From assembly GCF_022557175.1 (NCBI RefSeq), contig NZ_CP092915.1, forward strand, positions 4,216,001 through 4,280,000: a DNA stretch of 64,000 nucleotides. Direction: 5' to 3'. Shown here piece after piece: positions 53,008 through 60,191 of this stretch. The notes beneath the pieces were generated by a model. It saw nothing but the letters and a program-made list of their open reading frames with translations, was not told the origin of the DNA and ran no database searches. A program made the position numbers and the translations under genes. Numbering within the stretch: position 1 is the first letter of the stretch; the number at the start of each line of letters is the position of its first letter. This DNA is from Mycolicibacterium sp. YH-1 (GTDB lineage Bacteria; Actinomycetota; Actinomycetes; Mycobacteriales; Mycobacteriaceae).

Positions 53008-53745
53008 ATGCCGACGATGACCGACACCATCACGACAACCGATGGATCCTGCCCCGTCACGGTGGCCACCCCCGAGGGCGACGGCCCGTGGCCGGGCGTG
53101 GTGATGTACCCCGACGCCGGTGGGGCGCGCCAGACATTCACCGAGATGGCGCAGCGACTCTCCGATCTCGGCTACGTGGTGCTGGTGCCCGACGTCTACT
53201 ACCGCGACCCGGGTTGGGCGCCCTTCGAGATGACGACGGTGTTCAGCGACGCCGGTGAGCGCACGCGCCTGTTCGGGATGATCTCCAAGGTCACACCCGA
53301 GATCATGGCCGCGGACGCGGCGGCGTTCTTCGACTACCTGCAGGGCAGGCCCGATGTCAGCGGCACCGCGTTCGGCACAACCGGTTACTGCATGGGCGGG
53401 CGCACGTCTCTCGTGGTGGCGGGCCGGGTACCCGCGCGGGTGGCCGCCGCGATGTCGTTCCACGGCGGCGGCCTGGCCTCCGACGACGCCGGCAGCCCGC
53501 ACCTGCTCGCCGACGTCATCCGTGCGACGGTCTACGTCGGCGGCGCCAAGGATGACGCGTCATTCACCCCCGAACAGGCCGAGACGTTGGACAAGGCGCT
53601 GACCGCCGCCGGCGTCGAGCACACCATCGAGATCTACGACGCGGGACACGGCTTCGCCGTACCCGACAACGGGCCCTTCGACGAGGCCGCCGCCGAGCGG
53701 CATTGGCAGGCGATGCAGAGGGTGTTCGGTGCGAGTCTTGGCTAG
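53008..53745 (+). CDS. Dienelactone hydrolase family protein (Rv2765 type)
   Basis: This 245-residue alpha/beta hydrolase has the DLH triad: Cys in GTTGYCMGGRTS (near residue 128), Asp in GGAKDDASF and His in DAGHGFAVPDN. Cys as nucleophile is typical of dienelactone hydrolases, which open lactones in chlorocatechol-type pathways; the physiological substrate here is unknown. ATG 53008 is chosen by family length; the open frame upstream overlaps the divergent thyA promoter. It corresponds to Rv2765, next to thyA in M. tuberculosis. Confidence 0.9.
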   Translation: MPTMTDTITTTDGSCPVTVATPEGDGPWPGVVMYPDAGGARQTFTEMAQRLSDLGYVVLVPDVYYRDPGWAPFEMTTVFSDAGERTRLFGMISKVTPEIMAADAAAFFDYLQGRPDVSGTAFGTTGYCMGGRTSLVVAGRVPARVAAAMSFHGGGLASDDAGSPHLLADVIRATVYVGGAKDDASFTPEQAETLDKALTAAGVEHTIEIYDAGHGFAVPDNGPFDEAAAERHWQAMQRVFGASLG

Positions 53746-53799
53746 CCGGCGTCGACCGCCGCTTTGCCTCGCTAGTGCGCAGTAGGCGACCATTGGCAC

Positions 53800-54714
53800 G
53801 TGTACGACCAGACCTTTACCCCGCCCGAACCCGGCGAAGCCGGTTCCCGCATCGACCCGGTGTTGGCCCGTAGCTGGCTGCTGGTCAACGGCGCGCAGTA
53901 CGACCGGTTCGCTCCGGCCGCGCACTCCCGCGCCGACATCGTCGTCCTCGACATTGAGGATGCCGTCGCACCCAAGGACAAGACCGCCGCCCGCGACAAC
54001 GTCACGCGCTGGTTGGGCGACGGCCACTCCGACTGGGTCCGCGTCAACGGTTTCGGCACGCCCTGGTGGGCAGACGACCTGGCGATGCTTGCCGGCTCCT
54101 CGGTCGGTGGCGTCATGCTGGCGATGGTCGAGTCCGTCGACCACGTCACCGAGACCGCCAAGCGGCTGCCGGGCGTGCTGATCGTCGCGCTCGTCGAGAC
54201 GGCAAGAGGACTGGAGCGCATCACCGAGATCGCGTCGGCAAAGGGCACCTTCCGGCTCGCCTTCGGTATCGGCGACTTCCGACGGGACACCGGGTTCGGC
54301 GACAACCCCGCGACGCTGGCTTACGCACGGTCACGGTTCACCATCGCCGCCAAGGCCGCGCATCTGCCCAGCGCCATCGACGGGCCGACGGTCGGGTCCA
54401 GCGCGCTCAAGCTCAGCGAGGCCACCGCGGTGTCCGCCGAGTTCGGCATGACAGGCAAGATCTGCCTCACACCCGACCAGTGCTCCACCGTCAACGAGGG
54501 CCTCTCCCCCTCACAGGATGAGATCACCTGGGCCAAGGAGTTCTTCGCCGAGTTCCAGCGCGACGGCGGCGAGATCCGCAACGGGTCAGACCTGCCGCGG
54601 ATCGCCCGCGCCAACAAGATCCTGGATCTGGCCACCGCATACGGCATACACGAGTCCGAGTTCGGCGACGACCCCGATCACGTGCCCGCCCCCTCGGACA
54701 CCTACCACTACTGA
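53800..54714 (+). CDS. HpcH/HpaI aldolase, CitE-like CoA-ester lyase
   Basis: This 304-residue TIM-barrel lyase resembles CitE-like and (3S)-malyl/citramalyl-CoA lyases: RSWLLVNGAQYDRF at the start, DIVVLDIEDAVAPKDKTAARD (metal-binding Asp/Glu) near 45, RVNGFGTPWW, VMLAMVESVDHV and VALVETARGLERI. It would cleave a 3-hydroxy-dicarboxylyl-CoA. GTG 53800 is used; no strong ribosome site is seen. The 3' end overlaps the convergent membrane-protein gene by 7 nt. Its actual substrate is unknown. Confidence 0.87.
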   Translation: MYDQTFTPPEPGEAGSRIDPVLARSWLLVNGAQYDRFAPAAHSRADIVVLDIEDAVAPKDKTAARDNVTRWLGDGHSDWVRVNGFGTPWWADDLAMLAGSSVGGVMLAMVESVDHVTETAKRLPGVLIVALVETARGLERITEIASAKGTFRLAFGIGDFRRDTGFGDNPATLAYARSRFTIAAKAAHLPSAIDGPTVGSSALKLSEATAVSAEFGMTGKICLTPDQCSTVNEGLSPSQDEITWAKEFFAEFQRDGGEIRNGSDLPRIARANKILDLATAYGIHESEFGDDPDHVPAPSDTYHY

Positions 54715-55163
54715 TCGTCGCGCTGGCGTTTGAGCGACCGCAGCGCCCGCGCAATTCCCCGACTGGCGTACAGCCCGGCCAGGACCGACGCGATGATCAT
54801 CACGATGAACATCAGCAGCCAGTTGGAGCGACTGTGCGGAACGTTCCACCAGACGATCGTGAACAGGACGCCGCAGACGAACACCACGATGTCGCGCCAG
54901 TTGCCCTGATAGGACATCGCCACCTCGCGAATCGACCGGCTCTTGTCGACACTCGCGATGATGTCGTCGACCCGCAGGTCGATCACGCGTTGAAGTTCCG
55001 CACGTCGTTCCACCTGGTCCGGTGGCAGACCCTCCAGCAGATCCATGTCCTTCTTGATCATGCCGCGCACGTCCGGTGGACGTAGGTTCCCCGCGGCGAT
55101 GCCGAGCAGGGCTCCCCCGGCTATCGGCGCGCCGGCCATGGCAAGTTCTGCGATACCGGGCAT
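54708..55163 (-). CDS. Small membrane protein of unknown function
   Basis: This 151-residue protein begins with a weakly hydrophobic Gly/Ala helix (residues 5-25), then an amphipathic charged region (PDQVERRAELQRVIDLRVDDIIASVDKSR) and ends with two transmembrane helices (about 91-108 and 117-137: VFVCGVLFTIVWW and LLMFIVMIIASVLAGLYA), then a basic tail. I do not recognise a family. AGGAG lies about 4 nt before ATG 55163. It converges on the CitE-like gene. Nothing recognisable lies in the 107 bp between it and the CDF gene. Confidence 0.7.
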   Translation of the reverse strand: MPGIAELAMAGAPIAGGALLGIAAGNLRPPDVRGMIKKDMDLLEGLPPDQVERRAELQRVIDLRVDDIIASVDKSRSIREVAMSYQGNWRDIVVFVCGVLFTIVWWNVPHSRSNWLLMFIVMIIASVLAGLYASRGIARALRSLKRQRDDQ

Positions 55164-55270
55164 GAATCTCCTCCGTCAGTACACCAGCGGAACTCGACCG
55201 TATCGAAGAAGCGCGGCCATTTCGCCCAGTCGGCCGCGGCGAGCCCTGCCGTCCCGTCTAGCAATGCCTG

Positions 55271-56311
55271 TCAGCGAAGCGGCGACCCGTGGTGTGCCGG
55301 GTACGCGTGGATCAGGGCAGTGGCCAGCTTGGGAACCGCGTGGGTCAGCTCATGCTCGGCATCGTGAGCGATGCGATGCGCCTCTGCCAAGTTGACCTCG
55401 GGGTCCACGTCCAGCTCGACATCGGCGTGCAGTCGATGGCCGATCCAGCGCATCCGCACACTGCGGACTGACCGGACACCAGGGCGGGTGGCCAGCGTTT
55501 CCTCGGCGATCTCGACCAGTCGCGGATCCACACCATCGAGCAAGCGGCGGAACACATCACGCACAGCACTGCGCAGCACTGCGAGGATCGCCACGGTGAT
55601 CAGCAAGCCGATGATGGGGTCGGCCAGAGGGAATCCCAGGGCAACGCCTCCGGCGCTCAGAAGAACAGCCAGCGACGTGAAACCATCGGTACGGGCGTGC
55701 AGGCCGTCGGCGACCAGGGCGGCCGAGCCGATGCGACGCCCAACGCGGATCCGGTAGAGCGCGACCCATTCGTTGCCGATGAAGCCGACGAGCCCTGCCA
55801 GGGCAACCCACCCGAGGTGGGCTATCGGTTGCGGATGGATCAGCCGCATGACGGCCTCATAGCCCGCGACGATCGCGGACAGGGCGATCATCGCGACGAC
55901 GAAGAGTCCGGCGAGATCCTCGGCGCGACCGAACCCGTAGGTGTAGCGACGGGTCGCGGCCCTCGTGCCCAAGGCGAATGCGATCCACAGCGGCACTGCC
56001 GTGAGTGCGTCGGAGAAGTTGTGAATGGTGTCGGCGGCCAGTGCCACCGACCCCGAGATCACGACGACGATGATCTGAGCGATGGCGGTGGTGCCGAGCA
56101 CCACCAGGCTGATCTTGACGGCGCGAATGCCGGCTGCCGACGACTCGAGGGCGCTGTCCACGCTGTCGGCACTGTCGTGGGAGTGCGGCGCGAAGATCTC
56201 CTTGACCACGCCACTCAAACCACCGCGGTGAGTGTGTGAGTGGCCATCAGCATGGCCCCCGTCGTGGTCGTGCCCGTGACCTGCGGCAGCCACCCGGGCC
56301 TCATGGGTCAT
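55271..56311 (-). CDS. Cation diffusion facilitator (CDF) metal exporter
   Basis: This 346-residue CDF antiporter has a His-rich N-terminus (HGHDHDGGHADGHSHTHRGG), six helices with metal ligands in AADTIHNFSDALTAV (helix 2, D-x2-H/N-x3-D) and ADGLHARTDGFTSL (helix 5, H-x3-D), and a C-terminal cytoplasmic domain (RSVRSVRMRWIGHRLHADVELDVD). It exports Zn, Co or Ni. It overlaps the kmtR-like gene by 4 nt; in M. tuberculosis KmtR controls a CDF gene (Rv2025c) at a distance, whereas here both are one operon. Co/Ni are therefore likely substrates. Confidence 0.92.
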   Translation of the reverse strand: MTHEARVAAAGHGHDHDGGHADGHSHTHRGGLSGVVKEIFAPHSHDSADSVDSALESSAAGIRAVKISLVVLGTTAIAQIIVVVISGSVALAADTIHNFSDALTAVPLWIAFALGTRAATRRYTYGFGRAEDLAGLFVVAMIALSAIVAGYEAVMRLIHPQPIAHLGWVALAGLVGFIGNEWVALYRIRVGRRIGSAALVADGLHARTDGFTSLAVLLSAGGVALGFPLADPIIGLLITVAILAVLRSAVRDVFRRLLDGVDPRLVEIAEETLATRPGVRSVRSVRMRWIGHRLHADVELDVDPEVNLAEAHRIAHDAEHELTHAVPKLATALIHAYPAHHGSPLR

Positions 56312-56712
56312 GACTGCCGCCCGTCGCCGTTCATCGTGTCGGGGTGCAGTGCCGCGAGTTCGGCGGCGTTGCGGTGATGACCCGGCACACCAGGGCCGGC
56401 GTGCTCGGCATTGAAGACCGCATCGGTGACCAGTTGCCCGATGTGGTCGTTGTCGAGGCTGTAGTAAATGGTCGTGCCCTCGCGGCGGGTGCGGACCAAT
56501 CGGGCCATCCGCAGCTTCGCGAGATGCTGCGACACCGACGGCGCGGGCTTGCCGATATGCGCGGCCAGGTCATTGACCGACAGCTCCCGACTGGTCAATG
56601 CCCACAGCACCTGCACGCGGGTCGCATCGGCCAGCATCCGAAACACCTCGACCACCAGATCGACTTGATCATCGGGCAGCCGCCGGGTGCAAGCACCCGT
56701 ATCTGCATTCAT
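56308..56712 (-). CDS. kmtR: KmtR-like ArsR/SmtB metal sensor
   Basis: This 134-residue repressor closely resembles M. tuberculosis KmtR: LPDDQVDLVVEVFRMLADATRVQVLW and GKPAPSVSQHLAKLRMARLVRTRREGTTIYY form the winged helix. The Ni/Co ligands described for KmtR are kept: His in DNDHIGQL, Glu-His in NAEHAGPG and the His pair in PGHH. Metal binding would release DNA and induce the downstream CDF exporter gene, which overlaps by 4 nt. The ATG at 56712 lies inside a 22-bp palindrome and 6 nt after TATTAT, implying a leaderless, self-repressed message. Confidence 0.93.
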   Translation of the reverse strand: MNADTGACTRRLPDDQVDLVVEVFRMLADATRVQVLWALTSRELSVNDLAAHIGKPAPSVSQHLAKLRMARLVRTRREGTTIYYSLDNDHIGQLVTDAVFNAEHAGPGVPGHHRNAAELAALHPDTMNGDGRQS

Positions 56713-56721
56713 ACGCAGATA
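56700..56721. promoter_or_regulatory. KmtR operator overlapping the kmtR start codon
   Basis: TATCTGC (56700-56706) and GCAGATA (56715-56721) are perfect 7-bp inverted arms around an 8-bp centre holding the minus-strand ATG. On that strand TATTAT (56726-56721) is a -10 hexamer 6 nt before the ATG. Repressor binding here would block the transcription start directly. Confidence 0.75.
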
Positions 56722-56736
56722 ATAGCGCTGCTCGGC

Positions 56737-56869
56737 TCAGCCCATCAACGCCGCCGCGACGGTGGCTCCCAGATTCCAGCACGCCTCGAGGTCGGTCTTC
56801 GAGGGTTACCGCCTGACCCGCCCGTGATCGCCATCACCTTGCCGTCAAGCTTTCCCACAAGTACTCCAT
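56737..56869 (-). pseudogene. Chimeric relic: SDR 5' end joined to an Rv2771c-type flavoprotein 3' end
   Basis: Reading the minus strand, about 56858-56803 encodes VGKLDGKVMAITGGSGG, the start of an SDR very like the gene at 57834-58568, including its upstream bases. From 56802 another frame reads KTDLEACWNLGATVAAALMG and stops at 56737, matching the C-terminus of the flavoprotein at 62524. Two gene ends are thus fused by deletion. The rest of 56713-56992 has nothing else recognisable. Confidence 0.65.
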
Positions 56870-56992
56870 CGATCGATTAGCTGGCCGGCGAAGTCAAGCA
56901 GCCGGTCAAGGGTGGGGAACATCGCGAAGGCATCCACGTTCGCGTCGTCAGCACCGGACCCGGCGAGGCGCTCGAGCCTGCCGGCAACCGAG

Positions 56993-57442
56993 TCAACGGA
57001 CGTGCCCGGTTCGAGGTTGATCCGCATGGCTCGTGCGCAGTTCCCAGGGCTGCGTGCCGAGTACATCCGCAAGGTGGCCCTGCATCTCGACGCCGGCCGG
57101 CAGCGGGCGCCACCATATGGTTATCTCGGCGATCTTGCCGTCCTCGTCGAGCAGGAATTTGTCCATCCCGTTGACCACGGTGTCTTCGATCTGCAGCCGG
57201 AAGTACGCGGCGTGGTGCGTCTCGCCGCTGAGGACCTCCTTGTAAGTGAGGTCGGCCGCCGCGCCGACCCCTCGCATCGCTTCCAGGACTGCCTCGCGGC
57301 CGCTGACTGGCTCGTCGCTGAGCGGGCCGTACATCACCACGCCCTCGGCGAGGATGCTGGAAAGGGCGTCTCTGTCCGCGCCGCCGTGCATGGAGTCGAC
57401 GAAGAGTTTTACGGTGTCGCGGTGCGGGGCGAAGGTGGTCAT
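56993..57442 (-). CDS. SnoaL/NTF2-like protein, copy 1
   Basis: This 149-residue NTF2-fold protein (MTTFAPHRDTVKLFVDSMHGG, AEGVVMYGPLSDEPVSGREAV, LDEDGKIAEITIWWRPL) is of the SnoaL-like polyketide-cyclase or isomerase/limonene-hydrolase fold; the catalytic function is unknown. ATG 57442 has GGGAG 5-9 nt upstream. A paralogue lies at 59720-60145 with the same start region but ACG where this gene has ATG. It stands alone on the minus strand, 391 bp after the SDR gene. Confidence 0.78.
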   Translation of the reverse strand: MTTFAPHRDTVKLFVDSMHGGADRDALSSILAEGVVMYGPLSDEPVSGREAVLEAMRGVGAAADLTYKEVLSGETHHAAYFRLQIEDTVVNGMDKFLLDEDGKIAEITIWWRPLPAGVEMQGHLADVLGTQPWELRTSHADQPRTGHVR

Positions 57443-57833
57443 GGCTACTCCCGGTGTGTTTCTTGCTTGTGGTGTGTGAGACCTAATCGGCAAGGCTGCC
57501 CGTTCGGGTCGGTGTACCCAGGCCGTTAAGGGTGAGACGAACGCGCCGACTAAGAATCAATTCCGTCGACTCCCGCTAGCGCCGTAGTCAGTGGTTGTAT
57601 GGACGTTGAGCTGAGCGGCCGCGGGGTCGCGGCAACCTCGCGGCGGAGCCAGACCCGCGAGGTCGTCAGGCCGGGGGCGGTGGTCGAAACAGCGTGACAA
57701 CCGTTCGATGACGCGAATGCCGGACGACCACAACGGTATTACCGGAAATCTGAAGGCCGGTACTCTTCGGCGCTGGTGGCCACGGCCGGAGCGCGACGAC
57801 GTCGTTGTCGGCGTACATGCCGTTGTCCCTCAC
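57443..57833. other. 391-bp interval without a recognisable gene
   Basis: The interval between NTF2 copy 1 and the SDR has no supported coding frame, promoter or repeat. A long plus-strand frame crosses it but only as the antisense shadow of the SDR gene. No relic was recognised, though decayed sequence is plausible given the neighbours. Confidence 0.5.
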
Positions 57834-58568
57834 TTAGATCGCTGTGGTGCCGCCGTCGACGACCAACTCCATGCCATTGACATAGCTCGAGTCGTCCGAG
57901 GCGAGGAACAACGCGGCCGACGCGATCTCCCCTGGGCGGCCCATCTCTCGCCGCGGGATCACCGACTCGAACTGCGTCTTCGTCGCCTCGTCCATCACCT
58001 CCGCCAACATCGGCGAGGCGACCTGGCCGGGGGTCAGCACGTTCACCCGGATCTTCCTGTCCCTCAACTCCGACACCCACACCCGTGCGTAGGCGGGCAG
58101 CACGGCCTTGCTTCCCGCGTACACACTCCAATTGGGGTAGCCGCGCAGCGATGCGTTCGACCCGGTCATGAAGATCGAGCCGCCATCGTTGAACAGCGGC
58201 AGCGCCTTTTGGACCGTGAACAGCGTGCCGCGCGCGTTCAGCCCGAAGGCGGCATCGAAGTCCTCCTCGGTGATCTCGCCGAGCTTGGACTGCGCGCCCG
58301 TCCCAGCGCTTGCCCACAACACGTCGATCGCGCCCTTTTCCTGCCTGACCGTGTCGAACAGACGGTCCAGATCGTCGAGGTCGGCCGAATCACCTTGCAC
58401 GCCAGTCACGTTGCGGCCGATCTGTGCGACCGCTTGATCCACCGCGTCCTTGCCTCGGCCCGAGATGAAGACGTGAGCGCCTTCGTCGACGAACAACTTG
58501 GCACCGGACAGCGCCATCCCACTTGTGGCGCCGGTGATTACGGCGACCTTGCCATCGAGCTTTCCCAC
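57834..58568 (-). CDS. Short-chain dehydrogenase/reductase
   Basis: This 244-residue SDR starts GKLDGKVAVITGATSGMALSG (TGxxxGM cofactor site), has ASAGTG for NNAG, and the catalytic Tyr-Lys in YPNWSVYAGSKAVL with Ser in TGSNAS. NGMELVVDGGTTAI is the typical end. It is an NAD(P)-dependent oxidoreductase of unknown substrate. GTG 58568 is preferred, with GGAG 5 nt upstream; GTG 58574 is too close to it. It is divergent from a TetR gene, and two copies of a 13-bp repeat lie between them. Confidence 0.9.
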   Translation of the reverse strand: MGKLDGKVAVITGATSGMALSGAKLFVDEGAHVFISGRGKDAVDQAVAQIGRNVTGVQGDSADLDDLDRLFDTVRQEKGAIDVLWASAGTGAQSKLGEITEEDFDAAFGLNARGTLFTVQKALPLFNDGGSIFMTGSNASLRGYPNWSVYAGSKAVLPAYARVWVSELRDRKIRVNVLTPGQVASPMLAEVMDEATKTQFESVIPRREMGRPGEIASAALFLASDDSSYVNGMELVVDGGTTAI

Positions 58569-58599
58569 GATCACTCCGTTCGTTCGAAAGTGCCGATGT

Positions 58600-58612
58600 T
58601 ATGTACACCGAT
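58600..58612. promoter_or_regulatory. 13-bp repeat, candidate TetR operator 1
   Basis: TATGTACACCGAT lies 32-44 bp before the SDR start and is repeated exactly 54 bp to the right. It contains the palindromic TGTACA core. Confidence 0.6.
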
Positions 58613-58653
58613 TGGAGTGCTTAACGTATCGGACAGCGAACGTGGGCGCAAGC

Positions 58654-58666
58654 TATGTACACCGAT
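58654..58666. promoter_or_regulatory. 13-bp repeat, candidate TetR operator 2
   Basis: The second exact TATGTACACCGAT lies 29-41 bp before the tetR ATG, covering the expected -35 position relative to the -10 TATTCT at 58683-58688. The latter is 6 nt before the ATG, so the tetR message may be leaderless. Confidence 0.6.
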
Positions 58667-58694
58667 CCGTACCAAACTGGGTTATTCTGGGTGC

Positions 58695-59345
58695 ATGACG
58701 GAGTTGGAGAAGGGGCCGCGCGGCTTGCGCCGCGGCAGGGGCGCACGAGAGCGCATCCTCGGCGCGTCACAACAACTGTTCCGCGATCAAGGGATCAACA
58801 GCACCGGCCTGGACCAGCTCTGCGCGGTCGCCCAGGTGTCCAAGCGCACGTTCTACCAGCACTTCACCGGTAAGGACGAGTTGATCGCCGAACATCTACG
58901 CCGATTCGATCCCGACATCCTGCCCGAGGTGTTCGACCGCACCGACCTCACACCCCGCGAACGGCTCCTCGCCGCCTTCGACATTCACGCGCCGCTGTGC
59001 CCGTTCATCGCGGCGGCCGTCGAAATCCACGACCCGGACCACCCGGCACGCCTACACGCCGCCGACTACAAGAAAGCCTTCGCCGCGCGGCTCACCGCAA
59101 CCGCGCGCGAGGCCGGCGCCACCAACCCCGAACAGCTCGGCGAACAACTGGCGCTGCTCCTGGATGGCGCCTCGGCCCGCAACCGAGTCCTCAACACCGA
59201 AACCTTCGCCACCGCCGCCGCCATCGCAGCCGTCCTCGTCGACAACGCCATCCCCATCGCAGCGGCACCGCCCGACACAGGCGGGAGCCAGTCGGCTGGG
59301 ACAAGGCCGCGCGCCGGATCCGGTGGCGAGCTCAGCCGAATTTGA
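58695..59345 (+). CDS. TetR-family regulator (SDR neighbour)
   Basis: This 216-residue regulator has LRRGRGARERILGASQQLFRDQGINSTGLDQLCAVAQVSKRTFYQHFTGKDELI as the TetR helix-turn-helix (residues 12-60). The C-terminal domain is of the TetR_C type with CPFIAAAVEIHDPDHP. ATG 58695 is used; the long open frame to its left only shadows the divergent SDR. It probably represses itself and the SDR through the repeated 13-bp boxes. Its last 14 bases overlap the relic of an F420-reductase-like gene on the other strand, a sign of deletion at its 3' end. Confidence 0.9.
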   Translation: MTELEKGPRGLRRGRGARERILGASQQLFRDQGINSTGLDQLCAVAQVSKRTFYQHFTGKDELIAEHLRRFDPDILPEVFDRTDLTPRERLLAAFDIHAPLCPFIAAAVEIHDPDHPARLHAADYKKAFAARLTATAREAGATNPEQLGEQLALLLDGASARNRVLNTETFATAAAIAAVLVDNAIPIAAAPPDTGGSQSAGTRPRAGSGGELSRI

Positions 59346-59379
59346 CGCCGAGGGAGAAGTTGTAGTTAGCCCCGCCATT
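59332..59379 (-). pseudogene. Relic of an NADPH-F420-reductase-like C-terminus
   Basis: The minus strand reads NGGANYNFSLGVKFG then TGA, resembling the end of the intact gene at 61174-61806 (KHANFSLGVSVLS). No upstream match continues, so only the last 15 or so codons remain. Short, hence uncertain. Confidence 0.4.
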
Positions 59380-59390
59380 TCGGCCAACGC

Positions 59391-59687
59391 CTACCGATAG
59401 CTAATCCTCCTCAGGGCCAGCACGACGAAACGCTCCGCAATGAACCGATGGGTGGCGTCGTCGGGGTGCAGGTTGTCAGGCAGCGGATGCGTCGTCTCGT
59501 CACCGAGTCCGTACAGGTCGAGACCGTCGAGGTAGGACAGGTGCGGATCGTCAGCCTTGCGACGTGTCACGATCTGAGTGAGCTGTTCGCGGATGGCGCC
59601 GAGCGTGAGGCGACGTAGCCCCGTCACGAATTGCGACGGAGATAGGAGGAAAAGATCTCGACGCCAGCGGAATTCGATGAATGACAC
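59391..59687 (-). pseudogene. C-terminal fragment of an SGNH/GDSL hydrolase
   Basis: The frame encodes 98 residues, of which LGAIREQLTQIV, DPHLSYLDGLDLYG and LPDNLHPDDATHRFIAERF match the C-terminal end of SGNH esterases (D-x2-H catalytic pair in DNLHPD). The GDSL block and oxyanion Gly/Asn blocks are missing and no continuation is seen upstream. It is probably a 5'-truncated, inactive remnant. Confidence 0.6.
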
Positions 59688-59719
59688 CGAGTGTCCGGGC
59701 TTGGCGTACGTCCTTCGTG

Positions 59720-60145
59720 TTACTCCCCGTTCGTGCGTAATTCCCAGGGCTGCATGCCGATCACGTCCGCAAGGTTGCGCTGCAGCGCGACGCCGGCCGG
59801 CAGTGTGCGGTAAAAGATGCTCACCTCGGCGATCTTGCCGTCCGCGTCGAGCAGGACAAAGAATATGCCGTTGACTGCGGCGTCTCCGACTTGCAGCCGA
59901 AAGTGTGCGGCGTGGTGGGTGTGGCCGCTGAGGACCTCCATATAGGTGTCGTCGGCCGACAGTCCGTTGACGGCCTTTATGGTTTCCACGGCAGTCTCGC
60001 GGCCGGTGACTGGCTCGTCGCCGAACGGTCCGTACAGCACCACGTCCTCGGCGAGCAAACAGGTAAGGGTGTCTTTGTCTGCACCGCCGTTAATGCAGTC
60101 GACAAAGGACTCCAAGGTGTCGCGGTGCGGGGCGAATGTGGTCGT
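59720..60145 (-). CDS. SnoaL/NTF2-like protein, copy 2, with ACG at the start position
   Basis: This protein is homologous to copy 1 (GGADKDTLTCLLAEDVVLYGPFGDEPVTGRE, LSGHTHHAAHFRLQVGDAAVNG, MQPWELRTNGE). Alignment places its first codon at 60145-60143, which reads ACG, with GAGGAG correctly spaced upstream; copy 1 has ATG there. The next usable start is TTG 60115 (131 residues), losing 10 residues. It may use the rare ACG, use TTG, or be poorly translated. It lies 46 bp after the epimerase gene on the same strand. Confidence 0.72.
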   Translation of the reverse strand, partial: TTTFAPHRDTLESFVDCINGGADKDTLTCLLAEDVVLYGPFGDEPVTGRETAVETIKAVNGLSADDTYMEVLSGHTHHAAHFRLQVGDAAVNGIFFVLLDADGKIAEVSIFYRTLPAGVALQRNLADVIGMQPWELRTNGE

Positions 60146-60191
60146 GGCTACTCCTCGTAGTGTCTGAGAGTCGGTCGGTGCGCTTAGGCCG

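Noticed and set aside
57708..59345. A single 545-residue protein spanning the SDR region and tetR
   Set aside because: The first 329 codons are antisense to a well-formed SDR; the TetR domain starts cleanly at ATG 58695 with its own -10 element.
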